DNA of 64,000 nucleotides from Lineus longissimus (lineage: Eukaryota > Nemertea > Pilidiophora > Heteronemertea > Lineidae): contig NC_088310.1 in the NCBI RefSeq assembly GCF_910592395.1, positions 16,685,501 through 16,749,500 on the forward strand, written 5' to 3'. The notes below the pieces were generated by a model. The model was not told where the DNA came from. It worked only from the letters and a program-made list of their open reading frames with translations, and did not search any database. The translations under genes and the position numbers were made by a program. Numbering within the stretch: the stretch's first letter is position 1; each line of letters begins with the position of its first letter. Shown here one piece after another: positions 34,761-44,737 of the stretch.

Positions 34761-34910
34761 ATTTATTTTTGGACTAATGAATTTTTAAAAAATCCCTTTA
34801 TAACAATGACTATAAGTTTTTTTTAGAAATAAGGCTCTGTGCAAAGTTCTTAGCATTGGATGGTTGCTTTCTTAAGCAAATTTTACGGCTAAGCCAATAA
34901 GTACAGTTTA

Positions 34911-34938
34911 AGGGGGGTGGGGGGGGGGGGGGGGGGCT
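34911..34938. repeat. Poly(G) tract
   Basis: Six G, one T, then about twenty G in a row. It is a simple repeat and potentially G-quadruplex forming. Confidence 0.9.
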
Positions 34939-35794
34939 GTAGCAGGGGTGCAGAAAGTTTTTTGTATTCCATTACATGAGATTTTTCCAATATATTTAAA
35001 ATTATTCAGGAGTCTTAAAATCCTATCCTCAGTCACATGCTCCTCCCCTTGCAGAATCTTTTCAATTTCATTGTATGATGAATGCTTGCCTCTTCTGCAA
35101 TGGAAGTGTCGACAGTGATAAAGAGGATAATATCACCACTCATGGGTCTTCTTTCCGCACCTTCTTTCCTCTGCATAATGAAACATTTACCAAATACGAA
35201 CAAGGGAGAACCATTTGGAATTTCAAAAGATGATTACTGTGTGTTTGCAGTGTGAAACAGAATTAAAATACCAATTTCTCTGTCACTAACGTCTGTATCA
35301 CATAAATAAATAAGGCCACTGAAATTAAGGGGAAACTCGAGGCAAGAACCAGACTGGCCAGATAGATTAACACAACACTAATCACTCAGTATTATATGAG
35401 TAATATTTTTGTCACTTGTCAAACCAGACCATAGCTCTTTTCAAACTTCAGACTATTGAGATTTCTCACATCTCACAATTCATCAAAATTATTAAAGCTA
35501 TACGAGAAATACATTCAATGCTCTTGAATCTATCCTCACCAATTGTCCTTACTTTGCGTCTCATTTAGTAGCCAACTTAACCACAGCTTCATCTTTTAGT
35601 TACCCCTAAAATGGGTTTCAGGGCCTTGTCCTCAGATAAAATCATGACATTTCTGACAAAAAGATTCAACTTCCATAAAAAGCCCAAAAAAACTAAAAGG
35701 GGCACATGTGGAAACCATAGTCCAAAAATTATGGCCAAAAAGATTTAATCCCCTCCCCAGAAGAACCAGTGGAGGAGACAAGGTAAAAACACTA

Positions 35795-35963
35795 GGGGCC
35801 GAATTTACGAAGGGTGTTTTTAAGAGTTAGACGCGTGTAAATTCTACATAATCAGTTTCAGGGCCTAATGCGGTTTTCATGAAGAAACCCTGCAAGGCCC
35901 TGACTCTGTCTATTCAGACATTAAACGCTGTTTTAAGCTAAACACCCTTTGTAAATTCGGCCC
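35795..35963. mobile_element. 169-bp Tc1/mariner-type MITE
   Basis: The ends ggggccgaatttacgaaggg and the reverse complement of the right end (gggccgaatttacaaaggg) match over about 24 bp. A TA dinucleotide flanks each side (35793-35794 and 35964-35965), as in Tc1/mariner insertions. No ORF. Confidence 0.87.
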
Positions 35964-36178
35964 TAGATATTCCTAATATAACCATTTGGCCAATTACACA
36001 TATACAAAACGCCAAACATGATGAAACAAGTGAATTACCTCAAAAGGACGTCACATGACATACATGTGATCAAATAGTTGATACGCACCAGATTTACAAA
36101 GTGCAAATCGACGGCTGCGGCCAACTAAGAAATCCCGGGAAACGGGTCACTCACCCGAGTCATGAAATCTATTTTTGC

Positions 36179-36840
36179 GCAAAATATGAAACGCGATGTT
36201 TATCACTAGTTTGGGCGAAATATCCCTTCCAATGTCTTCAAAAGATAACTCAGACTGGGAAGAATTTAGCAAAGGTATCATTAGCATATTTACTTATATG
36301 TTTCATCTTTGTGATGGGGTCGAACATGTGAAATAAATTGGGTGAAAGGGTGACACAAACCCTACTTTTGACCGCCATGCATTTGTGCAATGACAGCAGC
36401 AATGCATTTGGCGATTGCATGCGCATGCATGTTCAGCATGCTGAACACGACAAATGTATAGCAACACGTGCATGACGAAGTTTGCTTTGGCGCTGACCAG
36501 TCATGCGTTTCACATTGAACAAAGATCGCCCATCCTCTTGCAAACAGGGCCTACAACACGACTTCTCCTTATGTAATATGCAGTCCGTTAGTTACTAAAT
36601 AAGTTAGCCTAAACTTGCTAAAGTATGTATTGAGGGAAATGGCCTGATAATTTTCAGGGTGAGGATCACCGTGTCTCTAGTCTAGGCATTGTCCGAAGAC
36701 GAAGTCGGCTTAGAACATGTTCTGAGTGTGCGCATGATTCGTCTTCTTCGAAAAGGCCTAGGGCTAGGCTACATGTATGCCCAAAATACGACACTTAAGA
36801 AGAAGTTGGCTCGGAAGTCATGACGGTACGGTTCAACTTC
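36179..36840. other. No gene seen upstream of the profilin-like gene
   Basis: Unique-looking sequence with several catgcatg words and no convincing upstream exon. It may hold the promoter of the gene that follows. No TATA box is evident. Confidence 0.4.
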
Positions 36841-37018
36841 AAACTCGCACAAATGCTGAAATTCAAAAATTTCAGATGGGAGACTGCTAAAACGTGGAAT
36901 CAGGAATGATTGCATCCATGCTTTGCCGGTTGGGAAATTCCACATTTTACTTACTAGCAGTCTTCCATCGTCTAAACCGTCTGAAATTGTTTAATTAATT
37001 TCGGCACTGTGCGAGTTT
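36841..37018. mobile_element. 178-bp foldback repeat just upstream of the profilin-like gene
   Basis: aaactcgcaca at the left pairs with tgtgcgagttt at the right. The pairing continues inward through tttcagatgggagactgcta / tagcagtcttccatc and a central ggaat/attcc, so nearly the whole segment is self-complementary. It ends 10 bp before the proposed start codon at 37029 and so lies in the promoter or 5' UTR. No clear target duplication is seen. Confidence 0.8.
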
Positions 37019-37028
37019 ATATCTTATC

Positions 37029-38944
37029 ATGGCTAGCAGTAAGGCCACATAAAAAAAATTACTTGTCCACAACTTCTCAAGTGTCATCAAGTACATCCCA
37101 CGCTTGATATGTTCCTTAAAGAGTTACGCTTGAAACAATGATTTTGAATTCATAAAATTTTGTTTGACAACTGGCATTTTTCGAGTGAGGTGTACGTGAA
37201 AGATTTTACAAACCTGTTTCATTTTCTTTTTCCACTTGCAGCCCATCTTCTCAAACAAGGTATCTTAGATGGTGTTGCCCTGTTAAGTCTCCATGGCATT
37301 GGCATTTATACCTATGGTTTGATGGACTCTGTAGAACAAGTAAGTTTTTTGCATTTCTGACATGTGTTGTACATGGTTGACCACTCGGGCTCAATTTATG
37401 AAAATGCAGATTTCCGTATAAATATGTGGTCCACAGGGTAGTGTTTGTTATTTTAAGGAAATGGTTGTATAGTGTGGTTGCACTGTAGTCTGAACATTCA
37501 TTTGGGAACAACATTTACACTACATAAAATTATCCAATCTCCTTATTTTTCGGTGGCCACACTAGTTATGAAGCGCATACCATCGCATTAAAATCTTTCA
37601 GATTAAAAATTAGGCAATATTTTGGTGATTGGCTTTAAAACACTTAGCCATAGTCTGAGTGAAATAATCTATCTTGACCCCAAAGTTAAGGGCCAAAGCT
37701 GTTTAGCATATCGGTAAGATGATTGTGATGTCATCCTTTATGCTTTTGTTGATAAAAAATCAATGTCATACTCATAAGCAGGAAAAACTTGTGGAAATAT
37801 TTTTTTGTCAAGGTAATCTATTTTGGACACTTAATCGAGGTTGAAAAATTTGCGTATATATTTTAGGGCTGTATGAGGCTGTTTAGTTAGGATAGCATTT
37901 ATTGTTATCTAGAGAATTGCGCTCATTATGTCGGTGATAAACTTGCCAATTGAAAAATTTAAATCACTCTTTTCAATTCAGAGCAACTGGGGACAGTTTT
38001 CCAAGTTATTCCACTACTCTTGTGGACCTCAAGAACAAGACTTGGTTAATCAAGGTTTCAAACTCGTGTTGGCAAATGGGAGGATCGTCAGCTACAAAAT
38101 ATACAATAAGTCGTTCTGTAGGTAAGCTTCCGACGAAGAATTCAAATATCTGTTACATTTCCGGTGATGGCCTTGTAAACCAAATGTCTTAGGTTCAAAC
38201 CCTGGCTATATCTTGGTGTTTTCCATCTGTTTATTGGTTTTGGATGATAAATTACCCTTTGTTTCTTGGAAGAACCCAGTTGCGATGGACGGTTATTGCA
38301 TCCGAATTAAGCCAAACCCAGACAGGATGGCACTGGGCAAATCTACTGAACATGTATGTGTGTGCTGGGCACAATAGGCGATGGCATCAAACATGTCAAA
38401 CATGCTGGGCTTTGACCCCTCCATACTGCAATGCAACTCCATTGCATTCTGACAGGTCCAGGTGACCCACGACTAATGTGAAGGACTGATTATTGCTGCC
38501 ACGGGATTTCACTTGACTACCACAGGCTCCCAGCTGTGCACAGCAAACAGTTCAGCGTTCACGGTTTATCGTCTGCTGCTGGTAAAATGTGTTCATGTTG
38601 CAAATGCAATGGCGGAGTGCATTTTCAAGACTTTCCTGGTCCTGATGATGAATGTCATGATTGTTCCAACCCAGATCAAGAGATTGCGTGATGCTAATGA
38701 TTAATGGAAACTATTGATTGGAAAGAAAATTAACAAATCTTTAAAAAATAACCCTTGGTGTTTGTAATAATATGTTTTCTCTATCTTATTTTCCAGTGCT
38801 TATTGTACCTCGGAAGGTGGTGAGGATGGTCTGATAGTCAGCAGGTTACCATGTGGTATCCTTGTCTGTTCCTATGCAGGTTTGGAAAATTCAAATGCTG
38901 CTGTGAAATTGGTTGAAGATTTCTGTGATGTGCTTCGAGCTTGA
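37029..38944 (+). CDS. Profilin-like protein, four exons (131 aa)
   Basis: Proposed exons are 37029-37038, 37242-37339, 37982-38121 and 38797-38944. All donors are gtaag and all acceptors follow pyrimidine runs. Phases agree across all three introns (1, 0, 2) and the join gives 131 codons plus a TGA. The protein has an N-terminal helix (HLLKQGILDG), a strand (VALLSLHGIGIYTYG), a helix (SNWGQFSKLFHY), a strand series (GFKLVLANGRIVSYKI, then DGLIVSRLPCGILVCSY) and a final helix (AAVKLVEDFCDVLR). That order, the length and the closing strand-helix are those of profilins, which bind actin, phosphoinositides and proline-rich ligands. The sequence is divergent and nearest in style to profilin-4, which lacks good actin contacts. 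Exon 1 with only ten coding bases is the weakest part. Another profilin/roadblock-type fold is the alternative. Confidence 0.68.
38150..38215 (+). repeat. Possible tRNA-derived SINE remnant in intron 3
   Basis: The word aggttcaaaccctgg resembles a polymerase III B box, preceded by a weak A-box-like stretch. It is too short and diverged for more than a tentative call. Confidence 0.35.
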
Positions 38945-39049
38945 ACCAACCAGATCATGTCTAAAATCATCAAATCCAAAGCAGCTCACAAATGTCTAAA
39001 TCGCTGATGTCCCTGGATATTTTGGTGCTGCATTATAACTGATGTGGTC

Positions 39050-39395
39050 CTGAGGAGCCTCTCAGCCCAGTGGGTAACGCTGCTGCCTTAAGATCTCCTA
39101 AATAAACCTGGGTTACAATCGTGAGGGAGACAGATTCAGTGATTCGTACCTCTGGGCTTGGAGGATAATTTCTGGCTCTTTTTAAAAAATCCACCGAATG
39201 AGACTTGTAACTGTGATTCTATGTACCCAATGCCTATTCTAGGGTAGGTTATGATCCCATTTACATGATTTAAGGCTGAGCGGGTGTATCATTCCTGGCT
39301 CTTTTTGAAAAATCTGTCGAGTGAGACTTGTAACTGTGAATCTATGTACCCATACCTATTCTAGGGTAGGTTGTGATCCCATTGCATTAACATGA
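39050..39395 (+). mobile_element. tRNA-derived SINE with 123-bp tandem body
   Basis: The head (about 39050-39125) has an A-box-like cagcccagtgggtaac and a B-box-like gggttacaatc at tRNA spacing. The body repeats: ctggctctttttaaaaaatcc at 39172 recurs at 39295, with a period of 123 bp. The second body copy is interrupted at 39399 by a TTAA element and resumes at 39895 with ggctgagcaggtg. Confidence 0.65.
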
Positions 39396-39399
39396 TTAA

Positions 39400-39890
39400 C
39401 TCTTTCACTGCCAGCCCTATTTTAAAGTTATTCCCTCATCTTGCCAGCATTTTTGCCATTTTTACCACTTTTTTGTAGCAAGAGCTGAGGGCGCCCTCGG
39501 CCACGTGCAGCTTGATTCCCTCCTGCAGCAGGCTGCGCCCCCTGCCCACAATCACCTGAGTCATTGTCACTACTACTTATATCATTACCCCCAACTGACT
39601 GGTCATTATCAACATCAGTATCAGGCTGATCAAGCAATTTGATCTCAGATTGGTCTATCTTCACCAATTCCCCTGACTCGAAATACCCACTTCCTGGGGA
39701 CGAGATTGAGCCGAATGCTTCCGAGAACACTTCCGAAGACATGGCGGGAGGTTTAAATCAACGTAGAATCAATAGTTTGGTTAACTTTTGATGGGTTGAT
39801 GGAAACACTGAGATAATGTTTTGAAACGTTATTGGCAATTTAGCGACATATTTTAAATAACGTTTTAAAACGTTATTGGCAGTGAAAGAG
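39400..39890 (-). mobile_element. 491-bp piggyBac deletion derivative (TTAA target)
   Basis: Perfect 14-bp inverted ends ctctttcactgcca lie at 39400-39413 and 39877-39890. TTAA sits on both sides (39396-39399, 39891-39894). Removing the element restores the SINE body (catgattaaggctgagc), matching its tandem sister. The TTAA target and the transposase-like acidic N-terminus identify piggyBac. The catalytic core is gone, so movement would need another transposase. Confidence 0.9.
39428..39742 (-). CDS. Truncated piggyBac transposase N-terminus (104 aa)
   Basis: The frame starts MSSEVFSEAFGS and is rich in Asp, Ser and Glu (DTDVDNDQSVGGNDISSSDN). It then has a glycine/arginine patch, QAARGRGRPQLL, and a Lys-rich end. 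The acidic-then-RGRGRP arrangement is the same as the N-terminus of the piggyBac gene at 60181-61683, although the sequences differ. No DDD catalytic core is present, so the product would be a short N-terminal domain only. It fills most of the 491-bp element. Confidence 0.65.
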   Translation of the reverse strand: MSSEVFSEAFGSISSPGSGYFESGELVKIDQSEIKLLDQPDTDVDNDQSVGGNDISSSDNDSGDCGQGAQPAAGGNQAARGRGRPQLLLQKSGKNGKNAGKMRE

Positions 39891-40142
39891 TTAAGGCTGA
39901 GCAGGTGTGTATACCCTAATGTCTGTGGCAAAAACCATCAAAATGTCTTCGGCTGAAGTCTGAGTCAAGCGGCATAAACATTTATTTTTACCAGATGCCT
40001 AAACACTAAACTGGATTTGTATATATCCGTACCACCTCCTTTCCCTGAAAACAGGACAATTTTAGCAATCTCCCCCGCAAACGAGCAAGTCGCTGCTGGG
40101 TCTTTGCAATTAATATTTAGCCACGATAATTAAGTTGCTTAT

Positions 40143-40374
40143 GTTGAACCAAGTGAGATTTTGACGTCCATTGTGTGGTTCGAATCCCAGTCAAAACAAC
40201 TTAATTTTTCTGTACTAATTTCATTTCTTTCCTTCTATAAACCAACATTTGCAACTTTATCATCGTCCTTGTATCAGACACCACAAAATGTTAAGTAACA
40301 CTCGTCCAACTCACATATAATGAAATGGTCTGTTGCCAACTATTATGAGTTAAATGGACGTCAAAATCTCAGTT
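40143..40374. repeat. ~230-bp foldback with SINE-like B box
   Basis: The arms 40145-40172 (gaaccaagtgagattttgacgtccat) and 40346-40374 are inverted copies with about one mismatch. Between them, gtggttcgaatccc resembles a tRNA B box and is followed by a tail that matches the SINE at 40413-40515. Confidence 0.65.
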
Positions 40375-40412
40375 GGTTCCATAATGGTGTCACTCTGTAC
40401 AGAAAATCAGGG

Positions 40413-40515
40413 AATCTCGATAGCTTAATTGGTTGAGCAGTGGACCGGCAATCAAAAGATCTGTGGCTCAAATTCCAGTCAAGGTGACTGGATTTTTCCG
40501 TACTAATTTCAATAT
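40413..40515 (+). mobile_element. tRNA-derived SINE
   Basis: Starts atctcgatagcttaattgg, an A-box-like head, and has a B-box-like gtggctcaaattcc about 45 bases later. Then comes the tail actggatttttccgtactaatttcaat, shared with 40190-40225. It is short and without poly(A). Confidence 0.65.
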
Positions 40516-41441
40516 TTAAAACCAGTTTAATATGGATTGCAGGTTGCTGCTCTCACCGATTTCAATGGTCAGTAAGTAATAAGTTAATAGTGTGTTATAT
40601 ACTGCACACTCCGCTTTCACAAAAAATACTCCTAGAGGACCATTTGTATTATTATTGCAGTACGCGAGTTTAACATAGATAGCGCACATGCATAAGGACA
40701 TGGCGAAAAAGCGGTCACAGGGCGGCCTAACAAAAGTCGTCTTCATAAAGCACAGGTCGCTTGCAAGGGGCAAATAGCACCATCAGAGCAAGAACAACAT
40801 CTCTATACACCACTATGCACTATTATTTTACTCTTATTATCTTTTGATTCTCCTAAATTCACATATCTTGCACAGAAAGTTTGTGCGGTTGCACGAAAAG
40901 ACGATCAAAAATGGGGAGTGCCTTATAAAAATACACGGAGGCAGTGTCGTGTCGTGCGGGGAGGTCTTACTTGAGATGATGGCGAACTGAACGCATTGAG
41001 TGTCTAACTATAACTAACTTTATTACAAAACAACAAACACATGCATATCACAAGGTTACAGTAAACTATACTATGATTGGTTAATGAATACAGGTAGGCG
41101 GAGCCTACTAAGTAGCTGGATGCGGCTTGCATCTTATGTTATCTTGTATCATCAGTTCCGACATTCCTCCCGGCCGGCAATTATGATTAACGAGTACTGT
41201 AAACAAGGTTTACGTAATATGAGCTTAAACGAGTGACCGGAGGATGCTAAAACAATGTAGTTCAAAGAATGTGTAGATTACAAAAGTCAATAAGAAATCC
41301 AGTGAATGCGTACAATGAGTATATGAGTTTATGATGCCAATGTTATGATGGCCTAAAATCACTATATGTTATTCTAAAACATAATCACTGAAACAGTCTT
41401 TGTTATCCATGCAAATAGAGTTCATGACTGACTATAGCATA

Positions 41442-41657
41442 TCAGTCATCGATGTTTAGATCATTTGTCCATTGTTTGATCAGCTGCTTGGCGGTTACTT
41501 TGGCTTTGCACATAGGCCTTTGTGGTGCAGGGACATTTGGTTGTGTTACATTTATTTCTTGACCTGCTGTGTCATCTTCACCTGCTGCCTCATTTCTGTC
41601 AGGTGTATCATTCTCATTCTCAGATAAGCTAATCCGCCTCAACGGGAGATTAACCAA
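41442..41657 (-). pseudogene. Open frame in the small LTR element, unknown
   Basis: Seventy-one codons rich in Asn, Glu and Asp (ENENDTPDRNEAAGEDDTAG), ending KQLIKQWTNDLNIDD. It may be a gag or linker piece of the parental element. No domain is recognised, and it partly overlaps the antisense integrase fragment. Confidence 0.35.
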
Positions 41658-41812
41658 CGCACAGATAGCTGCAGACGCAAAATCCCCCTATCTCCTGCCA
41701 AATAAGGATAAGTTCACAGATCTACTCATCAGGAAAACGCACATGGTTAACTTTCATTACGGTATGAGAGCGACTGTGACATCACTCAGACAACGCTACT
41801 TGGTAGCTTTTA
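41626..41812 (+). pseudogene. BEL/Pao integrase zinc-binding fragment, antisense to its host element
   Basis: The + strand reads IRLNGRLTNAQIAADAKSPY, LLPNKDKFTDLLIRKTH and LRQRYLVA. This is the H2C2 region just before the BEL/Pao integrase core (GGRL...PILLP...H). It runs opposite to the element's own orientation, as set by the primer site and polypurine tract. That implies an internal inversion or capture during reverse transcription. Only about 60 residues remain. Confidence 0.75.
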
Positions 41813-42029
41813 TTTCGGTATCGATACGTAGGACTTCTTTCAACTTATTGGGCAATAAGCTGGCTTTTGCGAATGCCGAGTCGATCTTTTCGGTAACACG
41901 TGTGTGTCCGCGAGTAGTGTCCACTTTGATCTCTTCACATAGTTTCTCTATCACTTGTAGAATATTTCGTAATGGCAGCTCGTTTGCCACCTCTTGTATG
42001 TAGCGTTTTACTTTTTCTTCGTCAGTCAT
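41796..42029 (-). pseudogene. Gag-like N-terminal frame of the small LTR element
   Basis: The ATG lies about 40 bp from the 5' LTR and just after the primer site, the position of gag. The 77 codons are helical in character (EEKVKRYIQEVANELPLRN, VIEKLCEEIKVD). No zinc knuckle is present. It is cut off where the inverted integrase fragment begins. Confidence 0.5.
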
Positions 42030-42244
42030 CTTGGAATTTGCGTTGCGTGATCCTGGTCACGGCACCAATGTCGTGTCATGCGGGGAGGTCTTACTTGAGA
42101 TGATGGCGAACTGAACGCATTGAGTGTCTAACTATAACTAACTTTATTATGATTGGTTAATGAATACAGGTAGGCGGAGCCTACTAAGTAGCAGGATGCG
42201 GCTTGCATCTTATGTTATCTTGTATCATCAGTTCCGACAGGCAG

Positions 42245-43060
42245 TATGCACCGATTTCCGTATCCTATCTAAAAAGAGCGCCAAAAATTGCAAAATTCAA
42301 CTGCAGTTACACACCTCTTCAAAATCAGCTATGATTTTTGCTCACAGTTGGGGGAGTCTATACTGTAGCGGTAAAAGGGCTTATATTATTTGTCACCATA
42401 AAAACTTCGTGCAACTCTGAACTCGAACCCAAAGACTAAACCAACTAAGATATATATTTACATTATTTATTATCCACGTCCCTCTCACCTCATATCTACA
42501 ACCGACACTAAAATATTACAAAAATAAGGCGCACAATAAAATATCAACAAGAGATCATATAAAAGAATCTTACCATGCTGTAAGGTCAAGGGTGAAGTCA
42601 ATTAAAAATGCTCTGGCGCTTTTCAAGAGAAATATCTTGTTTAGCTACAGAGGGTAAAGGGTTCGTTTTCTGGATCTGCCAGGACTTACTAAAAACATCT
42701 GAACATCATTATTTATACCTAATTATACACACCCCTAATGGGTAAATAGCCTAGGCCAAATATCAGGCTCTGAGCCAACTAGCACTCAGTAATTAAGGAA
42801 ACAACCAATCAGTACACAGCAGCGTCAGTACAAGATTATCAGACAGGGCCAAGGGCAGGAGCCTAGTAACCAGCTGCTAATCAGGAAGATCATAAAAGGG
42901 GTCAAACAGCTTAAAAGATAAAGATTATAAAACAATGGAAAGGGGCAATTAAGAAAGCAGGTGTTGAAACTCATAACGGTTAACGATCCTGGGTATCTGG
43001 GTTCACCAGGGTTAGGGAGGAACATAGAAATAATAATTACAGATATTAATAAGCAATTCC
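42245..43060. other. No gene recognised
   Basis: AT-rich non-coding DNA with one 132-codon minus-strand frame (42825-43223) that looks like a chance hydrophobic frame. Confidence 0.4.
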
Positions 43061-43285
43061 TAATATTGTCACATTGCCCCCACAAACGAAAAATTGATGT
43101 CCCCATCAGCATATAAAATCCAAGTGAAATATAGGAATTGTAAAATTTACAAATACTGTACAAATATAGATATATGCAAAACTTTGACGACGAAAAATAT
43201 TCAGTTAATACAAGCAAATGCAAGAACTCTAAATATCGTCACATTGCCCCCACAAACGAAAATTGATGTCCTCATCAATAATTGT
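43061..43285. repeat. ~160-bp direct repeat
   Basis: The word gtcacattgcccccacaaacg, with the following aaattgatgtcc, occurs at about 43067 and again at about 43228. The rest of the two units has diverged. Confidence 0.75.
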
Positions 43286-43807
43286 TAGCGCCGTTTCATC
43301 GGGTTATTGTTTAATGTTACATTGTGTGTAGCATCTTTAATTGTTATCGCTGCTGCGGATTTCGGACCAGAAAAAAACGTGTTAAGGTGAAAGCCGAAAT
43401 TCGTGTTACAGCGAAAGAAATGTCAAGAAATCTGCTAGTCAACACAAGAAGGCGTTTTATTAAATAGTTATATGGGAAGATCTTAGTTTTCGTTATCGGC
43501 TGGTCCCAGTATACCTGAGAAGTATACAATAATAGAACTTAAGGAAACAGATACATAATAAATGAGTGACAAGAATAAAATAAGTATACATCAAATTAAA
43601 TCGAATTAAATGAAATGAAAATGAATTAAGAAAGATAACGAGGTATCCGGTTAATCACATGAGATGAACTGCTCGAAGCACAATTAATCGAATACATGTC
43701 CAAAAGTCTCAATGACCAGCACAACTGGAAAACTAAATATCTCAGCACTTTCATATATAACAAAATTGTTAATTCCATTGAGTTTGAAGTCCATATGTTG
43801 AAAATGT

Positions 43808-44737
43808 TCAATCAGTGTCCCTGAATTTGGAGATTCGATTTTTGTCCGGTGATCCTTCCATATTGTCTTGCATGCTGGCGAGTTGTAATCGGAAATTGGT
43901 CTGCTGCAGGGTATGAAGAATATGGGTGTTCTGGTCGTATGAGAGTTGAGCCAATTCGGTGGCCTTGGTTTGTGCTGTTGTAAGGGTGTTCAAAGCGGTC
44001 ACTAAGGCAGTGTCTCGTACTGGTGTCGCAAGGGCATGTGGAGTTGGCACGGACGGCGAATCAAAGAGTTGACGCATAATCGTTGTCATGCTGGCATTGA
44101 GGTAATCGAAAGACAGCGTCTTTCTGCAAACTGGTGATGACGTCTCAGGCATCGACGTGTTGTTTGCAACTGGCGGGTCGGACCATGGTGTCCGAGGTGT
44201 GGCGGGGTTGCTTAACGTGATTGGTGAGGTCGGTGACTTCAGGGGCGAAAGAAGTGGTTCTGGTAGAATATTGGCGTACCTGACCAGAAATGAGTCTAAC
44301 TCCGGTGTACGGGGAGTGGCTGGTTTGCTCGGGGTGTTTTGCGAGGTTGGCAGCTTCAGCGGTGAAACGACAGCAGGGACGGTTCCTGGGGCGACTGACA
44401 CAGCGTGACTCACGGCAGGAGTTACGAGAAGTCTGAGATCTTCAGGCAGAAGTACACCTTGTGTGGTAACAGGGCGGACATGGAGTTTTGTCAGGCTGTA
44501 ATCCCAGTCTCTTTGCAGGCCTGCAAATGTGCGGGTGAATGGGAGCCCTAAGTCGCTGCGGTGATACCTGGCAGTGTGTCTCCGAGCGTTTGTGCTGTTT
44601 TTCAGTTTGGTGTTACACCTGACGCAGTAAAATGGTACTTCATTGGGGTGAAGATGAAGTCTAATGACATGATTGATGACCTCATGTATGGCGTCTCGGT
44701 AGTTGCAGTAATTGCATTGACGGAGTTGTTGGTTCGT
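43808..44737 (-). CDS. C2H2 zinc-finger exon with TP-rich repeats (309 aa, terminal exon)
   Basis: A splice acceptor (minus strand, ccctcttcc...actatag) at 44738-44739 opens a frame of 309 codons to the stop at 43808. Residues 8-28 have C-x2-C-x11-H-x4-H (CNYCNYRDAIHEVINHVIRL) and residues 38-59 have C-x2-C-x12-H-x4-H (CVRCNTKLKNSTNARRH). This is a pair of C2H2 fingers, usually DNA-binding. The middle has two related blocks around SPLK-x-PTS and PATPRTP, rich in S/T-P sites, and the C-terminus is a helical, Gln-rich stretch. Only this exon is visible; earlier exons would lie beyond 44745. The MULE transposon ends 100 bp upstream. Host gene or domesticated transposon protein cannot be decided. 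I do not recognise the family. Confidence 0.6.
   Translation of the reverse strand, partial: TNQQLRQCNYCNYRDAIHEVINHVIRLHLHPNEVPFYCVRCNTKLKNSTNARRHTARYHRSDLGLPFTRTFAGLQRDWDYSLTKLHVRPVTTQGVLLPEDLRLLVTPAVSHAVSVAPGTVPAVVSPLKLPTSQNTPSKPATPRTPELDSFLVRYANILPEPLLSPLKSPTSPITLSNPATPRTPWSDPPVANNTSMPETSSPVCRKTLSFDYLNASMTTIMRQLFDSPSVPTPHALATPVRDTALVTALNTLTTAQTKATELAQLSYDQNTHILHTLQQTNFRLQLASMQDNMEGSPDKNRISKFRDTD

Larger units (their letters stand above)
33461..36178. mobile_element. 2.7-kb inverted-repeat element without coding capacity
   Basis: The ~45-bp arm 33461-33510 (gcaaaaatagatttcatgac...) recurs as the reverse complement at 36137-36178; the left arm has an 8-bp internal addition (gagtcagt). The 2.6 kb between contains no credible ORF but includes a long hairpin (34702-34760), a poly(G) tract and a small MITE. 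Two diverged direct copies of one segment appear near 34285-34440 and 35425-35570. It may be a large non-autonomous DNA transposon, or two copies of one short repeat in opposite directions. Confidence 0.55.
40945..42239 (-). mobile_element. Small LTR retrotransposon (1.3 kb, non-autonomous) with 5-bp TSD
   Basis: The LTRs are 40945-41163 (219 bp) and 42069-42239 (171 bp, lacking about 48 bp), both TGTCGTGTC...TTCCGACA. GGCAG lies directly outside each end (40940-40944 and 42240-42244). On the minus strand, tggtgccgtgaccaggat (42050-42067) follows the 5' LTR as a primer site, and a purine-rich ccgggaggaa precedes the 3' LTR. The 905-bp interior has a gag-like start and a BEL/Pao integrase fragment in the opposite direction, but no RT. 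It is therefore a deletion derivative, probably BEL/Pao. Confidence 0.9.

Noticed and set aside
42825-43223. 132-codon minus-strand frame
   Set aside because: It is a hydrophobic, Leu/Ile/Tyr-rich frame in AT-rich DNA without splice context or family match, and probably a chance frame.
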